A stretch of 64,000 nt of DNA from Lysobacter silvisoli (GCF_003382365.1 NZ_QTSU01000001.1:372001-436000); one strand, 5' to 3'. Positions 45,106 to 54,042 are shown, numbered from the stretch's first letter. Notes: generated by a model not told the origin, from the sequence alone. Made by a program: numbers and translations.

Positions 45106-45840
45106 TCAGGCCCCCGCCAACGTATCCTGCACCGCCTCGTCGAACCGCGCCAAATGCTCGCGCGACTGCGGTTCGCCGTGCAGTCCCTGCACCGCATCGA
45201 ACAGGCGCGCGGCGCCGACGAAGCCGCAGCTGGCGCGCAGCTTGTGCAGTTCGTTGCGCACGGTGGTCAAGTCCGCGCGGTGGGCCGCGCCCAGGATGGC
45301 TTCGTGGGTGACCGGCAATTCCTGCAGGAACAAGCCGCGCAACGTATCCACGTGGGCGCTGTTGCCGTTGAGCGCGCTGGCCGCGGCCTGGTCGTCCCAG
45401 ATCGGGCGCTTGTCGCCATAGGCCGTCTGCGCGATCGCGCGCTGGTCGTGCGGCTCCAGGCCCAGGGCGCGCGCGACGGCGGCGCGCACCGCGGCCGCGG
45501 GCAAGGGCTTGACCAGCACTTCGACAAAACCGGCCGCGATCAGCGTGTCCAGCACGTCGGCGTCGGCGGCCGCGGTGTGGGCCAGCGCCGGCGTGCGCGG
45601 GTGGCGCGCGCGCAGGCGCGCCAACAGCTCCACGCCGCTGCCGTCGGGCAGGTTGGCGTCGAACAGCCACAGCGCGTAGTCCTGTGCGTTGCCCAGCGTA
45701 ACCGCGGCCGCCAGGCTGTCGGCGGCGTCGACTTCGGCGGGTAGGGCCTGCAGGGCGGCGGTGAGGAAAGTGCGGCTGGTCGGATCGTCTTCCACCAGCA
45801 ACAGGCGCGGCGCGCGCGCCGGATTCATCGTCGATTCCAT
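45106..45840 (-). CDS. response regulator with C-terminal HPt domain
   Basis: This 244-residue signalling protein has a receiver domain (about 12-125) with acidic Asp18/Asp19, phosphoacceptor Asp61 (WLFDANLPDGSG) and Lys111, and a C-terminal histidine phosphotransfer domain with His199 in ELHKLRASCGFVGA. A receiver plus HPt in one chain lets phosphate move between them, typical of complex phosphorelays. No histidine kinase is adjacent, so its partner is elsewhere. The start at 45840 (MESTMNPA) is used; ATG at 45828 is possible. It is divergent from the YdbH-like gene, 33 bp apart. Confidence 0.85.
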   Translation of the reverse strand: MESTMNPARAPRLLLVEDDPTSRTFLTAALQALPAEVDAADSLAAAVTLGNAQDYALWLFDANLPDGSGVELLARLRARHPRTPALAHTAAADADVLDTLIAAGFVEVLVKPLPAAAVRAAVARALGLEPHDQRAIAQTAYGDKRPIWDDQAAASALNGNSAHVDTLRGLFLQELPVTHEAILGAAHRADLTTVRNELHKLRASCGFVGAARLFDAVQGLHGEPQSREHLARFDEAVQDTLAGA

Positions 45841-45873
45841 CGGGTGGGGGGCTCCGCTGGTTATGCTGACGTC

Positions 45874-47931
45874 ATGTCCCGTCCGATAGTACGCCTGCTG
45901 CTGTGCCTGTCGCTGCCCGGTTTGTGCTTGGCGGCACAGTCCGCCGACGCCGGCGGTCTGACCGCCAAGATCGGCCGGGTGCAGACCGCGGTGGCGACAT
46001 TGCGTGAAGTCCGCGTGAGGCTGGATTGGCCGGCCGCGGCCGAGCACGGCGAACTGCAGTTGCAGGCCGCCAGCGTGGTCGCGCCGGACCTGGGCTATCG
46101 CTATACCGACGTGGTCTGGCGCTGCCCGCTGCAGCGCGACGGCCAGGGCGGTTGGCGCTGCGATGGCGAGCTGCGCTCCGGCCGCGCGGCGCCACTGCGG
46201 CTGTCGCTGGACCTGGGCGTGGCAGTCACCGACGCGCGCCTGTCGCGCGGCGCGGCGGTGGTGGCCCTGCACCGCAACGCGGCCTCGCCGGACGCCACCC
46301 GCATCGACCTGACCCGGGTGCCGTTGGCCTGGACCCAGGCCCTGGCCGCGCAGGCCTGGCCCGAGGGCCGCTTCAAGGGCGGCGAGGTCGATGCGCAGCT
46401 GACCATCACCGCCGCCGAGCGCGAGCCTTTGCGCGTCGCCGGCCCGATCGCCTTGCGCGGCGGCGCCGTCGATACGCCCGACGGCCTGATCGCGGCCGAG
46501 AACCTGGGTGCGCAGTTGCAGCTCGACGCGCGCTTCGGCGAAACCAAGCGCTTCGATCTGGACGGTCGCGTGCAAGGCGGCGAACTGCTGTTCGGCAGCA
46601 CCTACGTCTCGTTGCAGCAGCGCGCGTCGGCGCTGCAGTTGACGGCGCAGAGCCTGCCCGGCGGCGGCTGGAACCTGCCGCGCCTGCGCTGGAACGATGC
46701 GGGCGTGCTCGACGCGCACGGCCGCGCCGCGCTGGACGCGCAGTCGAACGTGAGCGGCCTGGAACTGGACTTGCGCAGCGACGACCTGTCGCGGCTGCGC
46801 GACGGCTACCTCAGCGGCTACCTGGGCCTGGCCGGCCTGGGCCAGCTGCAACTGCGCGGCAGCGCCGACGCGCGTCTGCGCATGGCCGGCGGCGAACTGC
46901 ACAGCGCCGACGCCAGCTTGCAGGCGGTGGCGTTGGACGATGCGCAGGGGCGGTTCCGCTTCGACGGCCTGGACGGCAACCTGCGCTACTCCGCCGCTGC
47001 GCCCGTGGCCAGCGAACTGGGCTGGCGCGGAGGCGCGCTATACGGCTTGGATTTCGGCGCGGTGCGTTTGCCCTTCGCCAGCGGCGCCGGCGAGCTGCGC
47101 CTGCAACGCGCGGTGACGGTGCCGATGCTGGGCGGCACGGTCGGGTTCGACGACCTGCGCCTGCGACCGCCCTCGGGCGGGCGCGGCCTGGACATCCGCT
47201 TCGGCCTGAGCCTGGACCGGTTGGACATCGCGCGCATCGCCAAGACCCTGGACGGCCCGGCGTTCAGCGGCCAACTCAGCGGGCGCATCCCGCAGGCGCG
47301 CTACGCCGACGATCGGCTGGATTTCGACGGCGGCCTGAGCATGCAGCTGTTCGGCGGCAGCGTGCGGGTGTCGTCGCTGGCGATGGAGCGGCCGTTCGGC
47401 GTGGCGCCCACGCTGTCGGCCGACCTGGCACTGGACGACCTGGACCTGGAGGCGCTGACCGGCGTGTTCGGTTTCGGCAGCATCACCGGCAAGCTCGACG
47501 GCCGCATCGATGCGCTGCGCCTGGTGGACTGGACGCCGGTGGCCTTCGACGCGCGCCTGCAAACCCAGCGCAAGCCCGGCGTGCGCCAGCGCATCAGCCA
47601 GCGCGCAGTGCAGGACCTGTCCAGCGTCGGCGATTCGTCCCTGGTCGGCAGCCTGCAGGCCAGCCTGATCGGCTTCTTCGATGACTTCGGCTACGCCCGC
47701 CTGGGCATCGCCTGCCGCCTGGCCGACGAGGTCTGCCACATGGGCGGCTTGGAGTCGGACGATGGCGGTGCAGAAGGTCGTGATTCAGGCACCAAGGGAT
47801 TTATTATCGTCCAGGGCGCGGGACTGCCGCGCCTGGACGTGGTCGGCTATCACCGCCGGGTCGACTGGCCGACCTTGCTGGAACGGCTCGAGGCCGTGGG
47901 CAAGGGCGACGTCAAACCGGTAGTCCAATAA
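45874..47931 (+). CDS. YdbH-like AsmA-fold envelope protein
   Basis: This 685-residue protein has a signal peptide or anchor (about 1-26) and then a long beta-rich repetitive region with alternating hydrophobic and charged residues, ending in a domain with LVDWTPVAFDARLQTQ, RQRISQRAVQDLSSVG and an IACRLADEVCHMGG cysteine pair. This matches the YdbH family: AsmA/Tam-type bridges forming a lipid-conducting groove between membranes. It is followed 21 bp later by a lipoprotein carrying YnbE/YdbL features, as in the E. coli ydbH-ynbE-ydbL operon, so a role in phospholipid transport to the outer membrane is inferred. The ATG at 45874 is preferred. Confidence 0.8.
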   Translation: MSRPIVRLLLCLSLPGLCLAAQSADAGGLTAKIGRVQTAVATLREVRVRLDWPAAAEHGELQLQAASVVAPDLGYRYTDVVWRCPLQRDGQGGWRCDGELRSGRAAPLRLSLDLGVAVTDARLSRGAAVVALHRNAASPDATRIDLTRVPLAWTQALAAQAWPEGRFKGGEVDAQLTITAAEREPLRVAGPIALRGGAVDTPDGLIAAENLGAQLQLDARFGETKRFDLDGRVQGGELLFGSTYVSLQQRASALQLTAQSLPGGGWNLPRLRWNDAGVLDAHGRAALDAQSNVSGLELDLRSDDLSRLRDGYLSGYLGLAGLGQLQLRGSADARLRMAGGELHSADASLQAVALDDAQGRFRFDGLDGNLRYSAAAPVASELGWRGGALYGLDFGAVRLPFASGAGELRLQRAVTVPMLGGTVGFDDLRLRPPSGGRGLDIRFGLSLDRLDIARIAKTLDGPAFSGQLSGRIPQARYADDRLDFDGGLSMQLFGGSVRVSSLAMERPFGVAPTLSADLALDDLDLEALTGVFGFGSITGKLDGRIDALRLVDWTPVAFDARLQTQRKPGVRQRISQRAVQDLSSVGDSSLVGSLQASLIGFFDDFGYARLGIACRLADEVCHMGGLESDDGGAEGRDSGTKGFIIVQGAGLPRLDVVGYHRRVDWPTLLERLEAVGKGDVKPVVQ

Positions 47932-47952
47932 CCTGAAGGGAAGGAAACGAAC

Positions 47953-48552
47953 ATGCGCCGTTGGATGGGTTTGCCGGTCGCCGCCGTGATGCTCACGGCC
48001 TGCGTCACGATCAACGTCTACTTCCCCGCCGCCGAGGCCAAGGAAGCGGCCAAGGAGTTCGTCGAGAAGGTCATCGGCGAGAGCGCGCAGCCGGTCACGC
48101 CGGCCCCGGCGCCCCCGTCCGGCGGCAGCGCCTCGCTGAGCCCGCGCATCGACCTGTGGTCGCTGGTCGGCATCGGCAGCGCCTATGCGCAGTCCTCGCC
48201 CGACATCACCATCAAGACCCCGGCGATCCAGGCGATCCAGGCGCGCATGAAGGGCCGTTTCGACGGCCAACTGCGCGCCCACTTCGACTCCGGCGCGCTG
48301 GGCTTCGGCAACGACGGCACGGTCAGCGTGCGCGATGCGGCCAAGATCCCGCTGGCCGAGCGCGTGGGCGTGAACCAGGCGGTGGCCGACCAGAACCGCG
48401 ACTCGGCCGCGGTCTACCGCGAGGTCGCGGTGGCCAACGGCCATCCCGAATGGGAGCCGCAGATCCGCAAGGTGTTCGCGCGTCAGTGGATCGACAGCGC
48501 GCGCGGCGGCTGGTGGTACGAGGATGCGGGCGGCGGTTGGAAGCAGAAGTGA
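47953..48552 (+). CDS. DUF1318 lipoprotein, apparent YnbE-YdbL fusion
   Basis: This 199-residue protein has a lipobox LTAC (Cys17), followed by VTINVYFPAAEAKEAA, which resembles the short outer-membrane lipoprotein YnbE. After a Pro/Ser-rich linker (about 45-75) with a second possible processing site (AYAQS near 77-81) comes a DUF1318 domain: GRFDGQLRAHFDSGALGFGNDG and AVADQNRDSAAVYREVA, as in YdbL. In E. coli YnbE and YdbL are separate; YnbE partners YdbH in the bridge and YdbL restrains it. One chain here would tether the YdbL part to the outer membrane, unless processed. A terminator follows. Confidence 0.8.
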   Translation: MRRWMGLPVAAVMLTACVTINVYFPAAEAKEAAKEFVEKVIGESAQPVTPAPAPPSGGSASLSPRIDLWSLVGIGSAYAQSSPDITIKTPAIQAIQARMKGRFDGQLRAHFDSGALGFGNDGTVSVRDAAKIPLAERVGVNQAVADQNRDSAAVYREVAVANGHPEWEPQIRKVFARQWIDSARGGWWYEDAGGGWKQK

Positions 48553-48578
48553 GCCGCTGGCGGCCGTAGCCGTTCGCG

Positions 48579-48606
48579 AAAGGCCCGCCATCGGCGGGCC
48601 TTTTCG
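48579..48606 (+). terminator. Rho-independent terminator after the DUF1318 gene
   Basis: A stem AAGGCCCGCC/GGCGGGCCTT (about 48580-48602) with a 3-base loop is followed by TTTTCG, 27 bases past the stop codon. Confidence 0.85.
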
Positions 48607-48688
48607 TTGGGCGGGAGGGTAGACGCCGATAGTCGGTGCCAGTGGGGCCGGTCAGGCCGAAGGGCAGGGCCCGCCGCAGCGGCGTCGT

Positions 48689-48803
48689 CCCGTCATTCCC
48701 GCGAAGGCGGGCTCCGCTTTACTTCGGCGTGAGCCGAACATCCAGGGCTCCACCGAGACATGGCTCCGAAGTCTCCGGACTCCCGCCTTCGCGGGAATGA
48801 CGG
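48689..48803. repeat. GTCATTCC-type inverted repeat, copy 4
   Basis: Arms of 22-23 bases starting CCGTCATTCCCGCGAAGGCG (48689-48711) and its partner ending CGCGGGAATGACGG (48782-48803) surround a 70-base interior that contains further small palindromes (GGCTCC..GGAGCC-like pieces). Its arms carry CCCGC-gaa-GGCGGG in place of the CCGGC palindrome of copies 1, 2 and 5. It lies between the DUF1318 terminator and rlmD. Confidence 0.8.
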
Positions 48804-48887
48804 TCGACAGTGGAGCCATCCGCCCCAACCGGATCGCCCCGCCCGAATCTGCGACAATGCGCGGCCTTTTGATTCCTGCCAGCAGCT

Positions 48888-50216
48888 GTGGCCCGCATCG
48901 ATCAAACCCCCTTCGAGGCCGCCATTACCGGCCTCACCCATGATGGCCGTGGCGTCGCCCGGCGTCCCGATGGCAAAGCGGTCTTCGTCGCCGGCGCCCT
49001 GCCGGGCGAACGGGTGATGGCCAGGCAGACCGCGCGCTCGCGCAGCTTCGACGAAGCGGTGACGCTGGAGGTGCTGGAAGCCTCGGCCGAGCGCGTGAGC
49101 CCGCGCTGCGCGCATTTCGGCACCTGCGGCGGCTGTGCCCTGCAGCACCTGGCCGAGGACCGCCAGATCGTGGCCAAGCAGCACGTGCTGCTGGAGAACC
49201 TGGAGCGGATCGGCCATGTCGCGCCCGAGCGCGTGCTGCCGGCTTTGACCGATTCCGCCTGGGGCTACCGGCGCAAGGGCCGGTTCTCGGTGCGGCGGGT
49301 GGAGAAGAAGGACAAGACCCTGGTCGGCTTCCGCGAAACCGACCCGCGTTTCGTCGCCGACATCGCGCGCTGCGAGACGGTGATTCCGGCCATCGGCGAC
49401 AAGGTTTCTGCGCTGGCCGCGCTGATCGACGGCCTGCAGGCGCGGCGCGAGATTCCGCAGGTGGAGTTCATCGGCGGCGACCGCATGAGCGACCACGGCG
49501 GCATCGCCCTGACCTTCCGCCACTTGGCTCCGCTGTCGGAGGCCGATCGCGAAGCGCTGATCGCTTTCGGCCGCGAGCACGAGTTCGCGATCTTCCTCCA
49601 GCCCGGCGGCGTGGACAGCGTGCACCCGCTGTGGCCGGCCGATCCGCAACTGCAGTTCTCGCTGCCGGAATGGGACCTGCAGCTGAAGTTCCGACCGTTG
49701 GATTTCATCCAGGTCAACGCGGGGCTCAACGGCCGCATGATCCAGCACGCGCTGGAACTGCTGAAGCCGCAGCCCGAAGACCGGGTGCTCGATCTGTTCG
49801 CCGGCCTGGGCAACTTCACCCTGCCGCTGGCGCGCCGCGTGCGCGAGGTGGTGGGGGTGGAAGGCGAGGCCGGCCTGGTTCAGCGCGCGCGCGAAAACGC
49901 GGCGCACAATGGGCTGGGCAATGCGCAGTTCTACGCGGCCGACCTGGGCAAGGACCTGAGTTCGGAGCCGTGGATGCGCGAGGGTTTCGACCGGCTGCTG
50001 CTGGACCCGCCGCGTTCGGGCGCGGACTTCGTGCTGACCCAGCTGCCGTTGAAGCAGTTCAAGCGCATCGTCTACGTGAGCTGCCACCCGGCTTCGCTGG
50101 CGCGCGACGCGGGCTATCTGGTGCGGGAAAAGGGCTGGAAGCTGCGCGCGGCCGGTGTCATGGACATGTTCCCGCATACTGCGCATGTGGAGTCGATCGC
50201 GATGTTCGAGCGCTGA
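48888..50216 (+). CDS. rlmD: 23S rRNA (uracil-1939 C5)-methyltransferase RlmD
   Basis: RlmD (442 residues) methylates U1939 of 23S rRNA with SAM. It has an N-terminal TRAM domain, then a 4Fe-4S cluster site with Cys74, Cys80, Cys83 and Cys162, then the SAM-binding VLDLFAGLGNFTLPL and the catalytic Cys399 in VSCHPASLARD; LLLDPPRSGA is the second signature. The GTG start (48888) follows CAGCAG; the next ATG would cut into TRAM. It is a single-gene unit between two repeat regions. Confidence 0.95.
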   Translation: MARIDQTPFEAAITGLTHDGRGVARRPDGKAVFVAGALPGERVMARQTARSRSFDEAVTLEVLEASAERVSPRCAHFGTCGGCALQHLAEDRQIVAKQHVLLENLERIGHVAPERVLPALTDSAWGYRRKGRFSVRRVEKKDKTLVGFRETDPRFVADIARCETVIPAIGDKVSALAALIDGLQARREIPQVEFIGGDRMSDHGGIALTFRHLAPLSEADREALIAFGREHEFAIFLQPGGVDSVHPLWPADPQLQFSLPEWDLQLKFRPLDFIQVNAGLNGRMIQHALELLKPQPEDRVLDLFAGLGNFTLPLARRVREVVGVEGEAGLVQRARENAAHNGLGNAQFYAADLGKDLSSEPWMREGFDRLLLDPPRSGADFVLTQLPLKQFKRIVYVSCHPASLARDAGYLVREKGWKLRAAGVMDMFPHTAHVESIAMFER

Positions 50217-50241
50217 ACGCGCTCGACCCTGCACCTTGCCC

Positions 50242-50745
50242 GCTGTAGGAGCTGCGCAAGCTGCGACCGCGAATCCGCAGCTACGCCGCAACCCTCTTTC
50301 CCCTGCTTCCGCCTTTGTTTGTACTTTAAAAAAGGGGGATTGAGGGGAATTTGCTCTGGCTGTTGCTGTTGTTAGCAGCAACAGCAACAGCTTCCACCCG
50401 CAAGCGGCCGGGTCATTTTCTCTTGCTCGCCCAAGAGAAAGTAACCAAAGAGAAGGGCAGACTTATTTCGACGCCGTACGGCGCGAGGTCGGAGCAGACG
50501 CGGTGATTTTCCGATCGGGCATCCTGCCCGAGCGGAAAACGGCGCACGTCCTGTGCGCCGCCCTTCGGGTCTTCTGTGGGGACGGCGAGTTCGGGGCCCG
50601 AGCGAGGATCAAGAGCATTCGCGCGTTGCGCTCACCCCCTCACCCTAGCCCTCTCCCGTGAACGGAGAGGGGACACATCCGACGCCGCTTACTGCTTTTA
50701 GCCCCTCTCCCGCTTGCGGGAGAGGGGTTGGGGTGAGGGCACGCG
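50242..50745 (+). repeat. long intergenic mosaic repeat, copy 4
   Basis: No gene is supported. Modules in order are GTAGGAGCTGCGCAAGCTGC, a purine-run GGGGGATTGAGGGG segment shared with copy 1, CAACAGCAACAGCTTCC, hairpin H1 in its TTTCTCTTG/CAAGAGAAA form (50415-50442), a unique short stretch, hairpin H2 of the CCGATCGGGC type (50508-50540), H3 (GGCGCAC/GTGCGCC), GAGTTCGG, and the CCCTCACCC...GGGTGAGGG end with two CTCTCCCG hairpins. It lies between rlmD and the CYTH gene. Confidence 0.88.
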
Positions 50746-50846
50746 AGGTCACGAGCTCGCGCCGCCCGGTCCGCCTGCCCGTTCAGCCGCCACAAAGCCC
50801 GTCAACCGCGTTGCTACACTGCGCCTCCACCGAGAGCAGTTTCCGA

Positions 50847-51362
50847 ATGGGCATCGAAATCGAACGCAAGTTCCTGGTCACCGGCGAGGGCTGGCGGGCG
50901 CAGGCGCATGAGGCCCAGGACCTGGCCCAGGGCTACCTGAACGACTCCGCCAGCCTGGACAGCGGCGCCATGCGCGCCTCGGTGCGCGTGCGCATCGCCG
51001 GCGATACCGCCTACCTGAACCTGAAATCGCGCGAATTGGGCCATACCCGCCAGGAGTTCGACTATCCGATCCCGGTGGCCGACGCGCGTGCGCTGATGGC
51101 GTTGTGCACCGGCGGGGCGATCGACAAGCGCCGCCATTACGTCCAGCACCAGGGCCACCTGTGGGAGGTCGACGAGTTCTTCGGCGACAACGCCGGGCTG
51201 GTGGTGGCCGAGATCGAGCTGGAGCATGCCGACGAGGCGTACGCGCGCCCGGACTGGCTGGGCCGCGAGGTCACCGATGCGGCGCGCTACTACAACCTGG
51301 CCCTGGCCACCCGGCCTTATGCGCAATGGAGCGCCGAAGAACGCTCCGGCCAGGCGCCATGA
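50847..51362 (+). CDS. CYTH-domain triphosphate tunnel phosphohydrolase
   Basis: This 171-residue protein has the CYTH ExExK motif (Glu4, Glu6, Lys8 in MGIEIERKFLV) and further tunnel residues in RASVRVRI and LWEVDEFFG; it ends near VTDAARYYNLALA. CYTH/TTM enzymes of this size hydrolyse inorganic triphosphate or act on other triphosphates. Its natural substrate is unknown. A possible -10 TACACT (about 50814) lies upstream. nagZ follows after 96 bp. Confidence 0.9.
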   Translation: MGIEIERKFLVTGEGWRAQAHEAQDLAQGYLNDSASLDSGAMRASVRVRIAGDTAYLNLKSRELGHTRQEFDYPIPVADARALMALCTGGAIDKRRHYVQHQGHLWEVDEFFGDNAGLVVAEIELEHADEAYARPDWLGREVTDAARYYNLALATRPYAQWSAEERSGQAP

Positions 51363-51458
51363 GCGCCCGGGCGCGCACCGCCGCCCTGCATCCGTCCCCC
51401 CAACTGCGCGACAATCGCCCTGGCGCATCCGCGCAGTCCCACCGTTAGGAGTCCCCGC

Positions 51459-52454
51459 ATGCTCGTGATCGGCGTCGCCGGTACCGAACTCACCGCGCAG
51501 GAGCGCGACTGGCTGCAGCACGATGCCTGCGCCGGCGTGATCCTGTTCACCCGCAATTTCGCCTCCCGCTCCCAGGTCGCCGAGCTCAGCGCCGCGATCC
51601 GCGAGGCCGCGCCGCGTCCGCAGCTGATCTGCGTGGACCAGGAGGGCGGGCGCGTGCAGCGTTTCCGCGACGGTTACAGCGCGCTGCCCGCGCTGGACGG
51701 TTTCGGCAGGCTCTATGCCAGCGACCGCGAGGCCGCGCTCAAGCTCGCCGAGGAGCACGCCTGGCTGATGGCGCAGGAAGTGCGCGCCAGCGGCGTGGAT
51801 CTGAGCTTCGCGCCGGTGGTGGACCTGGGCCGCGGCAACCTGGCCATTGGCGACCGCGCCTTCGATCCGGACCCGCAGGTGGTGGCCGAATTCACCCGCG
51901 CCTACGTGCGCGGCATGCACGCGGCCGGCATGGCCGCGACCCTCAAGCACTTCCCGGGCCACGGCTCGGTGCTGGAGGACACCCATTTCGACAATGCCGT
52001 CGATCGGCGCAGCCTGGAACAGCTGCGCGAGACCGACCTGATCCCGTTCGTGGCCGGCATCGAGGCCAAGGCCGACGCGGTGATGATGGCGCATGTGGTC
52101 TATCCGGAAGTCGCGCCCGAGCCGGCCGGTTATTCGCCGCGCTGGATCGAGCAGATCCTGCGCCAGGACATGGGCTTTCGCGGCGTGGTCTTCAGCGACG
52201 ACATCGGCATGGCCGCGGCGTTCTCCGCCGGCGGGGTCAAGGCGCGCATCGACGCGCATCTGGACGCCGGTTGCGACGTGGTGCTGGTGTGCTCGCCCAA
52301 GCTGGTCGAGGAATCGCTGGCCGCGGTGTCGGGCCGCGCGCTCAACACCATGGCGCTGACCGGCCTGATCGGCCGCGGTGCGATGGGCTGGGACGGCCTG
52401 CTCGCCGACGCGCGCTACGGCGACAGCCGCGGCCGCGTGGAGGGTCTGGCCTGA
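51459..52454 (+). CDS. nagZ: beta-N-acetylglucosaminidase NagZ
   Basis: NagZ (331 residues) removes GlcNAc from anhydromuropeptides in cell-wall recycling. GH3 motif KHFPGHG (163-169) and EDTHFD, with His176 as the acid/base partner, and Asp248 in FSDDIGM as the nucleophile match the positions known for Salmonella NagZ. AGGAG lies 9 bases before the ATG. Its stop codon overlaps the start of the phosphoribosyltransferase gene (TGATG). Muropeptides altered by NagZ act as inducers of AmpC-type beta-lactamases in many relatives. Confidence 0.95.
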   Translation: MLVIGVAGTELTAQERDWLQHDACAGVILFTRNFASRSQVAELSAAIREAAPRPQLICVDQEGGRVQRFRDGYSALPALDGFGRLYASDREAALKLAEEHAWLMAQEVRASGVDLSFAPVVDLGRGNLAIGDRAFDPDPQVVAEFTRAYVRGMHAAGMAATLKHFPGHGSVLEDTHFDNAVDRRSLEQLRETDLIPFVAGIEAKADAVMMAHVVYPEVAPEPAGYSPRWIEQILRQDMGFRGVVFSDDIGMAAAFSAGGVKARIDAHLDAGCDVVLVCSPKLVEESLAAVSGRALNTMALTGLIGRGAMGWDGLLADARYGDSRGRVEGLA

Positions 52455-53029
52455 TGGGCGCCAAGACGAGCGGCGCCGCCGACCTGGCCGGCGCGCTGGC
52501 CAATGCCGATCTGCTGTTCGACCGCCGCAGCCTGGAGCAGGCGATCGTGCGCATGGCCGAACAGATCCGCGGCGACTATGCCGATGGCGAGCTGCGCCCG
52601 GTCTATCTGACCGTCATGCACGGCGGCCTGCCGTTCGCGGCGCAGTTGGCGATGGAGCTGGGCGAGCGCGGCCTGGACCTGGAGTTCGACTACCTGCACG
52701 CCACCCGCTACCGCGGTGCGACCTCGGGCGGCGAGCTGACCTGGAAGCATCGGCCGGCCACGCCTTTGTCCGGACGCCGTGTGCTGCTGGCCGACGACAT
52801 CCTCGATGAAGGCCACACCCTGCATGCGATCCGCGAGTGGTGCCTGGAGCAGGGTGCGGCCGACGTGCGCATCGCCGCGCTTGCGGTCAAGGCACACGAC
52901 CGTTGCGTGCCCGGCTTGTGCGCCGATTACGTCGGCATCGAAGTGCCGGACCGCTACGTGTTCGGCTACGGCATGGACTACCACGAGCAGGGCCGCAATC
53001 TGCCCGCGATCTACGCACTGAAGGACTGA
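52454..53029 (+). CDS. hpt: hypoxanthine-guanine phosphoribosyltransferase
   Basis: This 191-residue purine salvage enzyme has the PRPP-binding motif VLLADDILDEGHTL and flexible-loop YLHATRYRGATSGGEL that define the family, with a YLTVMHGGLPF opening strand. It converts hypoxanthine or guanine plus PRPP to IMP or GMP. It is translationally coupled to nagZ and stands one base before mtnP, so the three genes form one operon. Hypoxanthine released by the downstream MTIP is a plausible substrate. Confidence 0.9.
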   Translation: MGAKTSGAADLAGALANADLLFDRRSLEQAIVRMAEQIRGDYADGELRPVYLTVMHGGLPFAAQLAMELGERGLDLEFDYLHATRYRGATSGGELTWKHRPATPLSGRRVLLADDILDEGHTLHAIREWCLEQGAADVRIAALAVKAHDRCVPGLCADYVGIEVPDRYVFGYGMDYHEQGRNLPAIYALKD

Positions 53030-53030
53030 G

Positions 53031-53804
53031 ATGGAACCGGCACGCATCGACCTGGCCGTCATCGGCGGCACCGGCCTGTACAAGCTCGCGCAGCTGCAGG
53101 ACGTGGACACCCAGCAGCCGGTCACGCGCTACGGCGCGCCGTCGGGACCGATCCGCATCGGCACTTTGGGCGGGCGTCGCGTCGCCTTCCTCGCGCGCCA
53201 TGGCGAAGGCCATTCGCTGCCGCCGCACCAGATCAACTACCGCGCCAACCTGGCCGCGCTGCAGGCGCTTGGCGCGCAGCGCGTGCTGGCCTTGAACACC
53301 GTCGGCGGCATCACCGAGCGCTACGGCCCGCGCGTGCTCGCCTGTCCCGACCAATTGATCGACTACACCTGGGGCCGCGTGTCGACGATCTGCGAGGTCG
53401 ATGCCGAGGGCCGCGGCGGTGGCGAAGTGATCCACGTCGATTTCGGCGAGCCTTATGCGCGCTCGCTGCGCCAGGCGGTGATCGCCGCGGCGGCGCAGGC
53501 GAACGTGGCCATGGTCGATGGCGGCTGCTACGGCGCCACCCAGGGCCCGCGCCTGGAGACGCGCGCCGAGATCGCGCGCATGCGCCGCGACGGCTGCGAC
53601 CTGGTCGGCATGACCGGCATGCCCGAAGCCGGCCTGGCCCGCGAACTGGGTTTGGACTACGCCTGCCTGGCCATCGTCGCCAACTGGGCCGCGGGCGCCG
53701 GACCGGACCCGGACGAGGTCATCACCCTGCAGGACGTGCTCGACCATGTGGCCGCGGCCACCGCCGAACTGCCGCGGCTGCTGGAGACGCTGCTCACGCG
53801 GTGA
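53031..53804 (+). CDS. S-methyl-5'-thioinosine phosphorylase
   Basis: This 257-residue protein belongs to the MTAP/PNP trimeric family: [51 protein letters not shown] and [16 protein letters not shown] are visible. The Pseudomonas homologue acts on 5'-methylthioinosine rather than methylthioadenosine, and the gene lies next to nagZ and hpt just as here, so that specificity is favoured, although MTAP cannot be excluded. It would give hypoxanthine and methylthioribose-1-phosphate, feeding hpt and methionine salvage. Confidence 0.8.
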   Translation: MEPARIDLAVIGGTGLYKLAQLQDVDTQQPVTRYGAPSGPIRIGTLGGRRVAFLARHGEGHSLPPHQINYRANLAALQALGAQRVLALNTVGGITERYGPRVLACPDQLIDYTWGRVSTICEVDAEGRGGGEVIHVDFGEPYARSLRQAVIAAAAQANVAMVDGGCYGATQGPRLETRAEIARMRRDGCDLVGMTGMPEAGLARELGLDYACLAIVANWAAGAGPDPDEVITLQDVLDHVAAATAELPRLLETLLTR

Positions 53805-53818
53805 TCGGGGCGTCGCGA

Positions 53819-53851
53819 TCCGGACAAAGTGCTTGGTGTCCGGACAAAGTG
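53819..53851 (+). repeat. 13-bp tandem-phase direct repeat upstream of cold-shock gene
   Basis: TCCGGACAAAGTG occurs twice, at 53819-53831 and 53839-53851, 20 bases apart (two helical turns), in the gap after mtnP. It could be an operator on one DNA face or remnant ends of an insertion element. No related protein binding site is known to me. Confidence 0.5.
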
Positions 53852-53944
53852 ATCTGGATCGCATAATTTCTGACGCTCTGCGTCAGTCGGCCTGGGATCC
53901 CGCGCCGCCCGTCGTCCCGATGGCGTCGGGCGCGCGACCGGTGC

Positions 53945-53975
53945 TTGTCATAAGCCTGTTCAGTTTGCATATACT
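53945..53975 (+). promoter_or_regulatory. promoter of the cold-shock gene
   Basis: A -35-like TTGTCA (53945-53950) and a -10 TATACT (53970-53975) are 19 bases apart, longer than ideal. The predicted start near 53982 gives a leader of about 60 bases, which fits cold-shock mRNA leaders but is shorter than cspA of E. coli. Confidence 0.45.
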
Positions 53976-54042
53976 CGCGCTGCGTTCGGTCGCCCATAGC
54001 GACGGCGCACGACAACGCACCCAGCATGAGGTCAATAAGGAT

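Noticed and set aside
32711-50745. Possible CRISPR array from repeated hairpins
   Set aside because: Repeats are long, few and in separate gene gaps, with no unit spacing or spacers and no cas genes.
53031-53804. Assignment as adenosine-specific MTAP
   Set aside because: The neighbourhood with nagZ and hpt matches the Pseudomonas methylthioinosine enzyme better; sequence alone does not decide.
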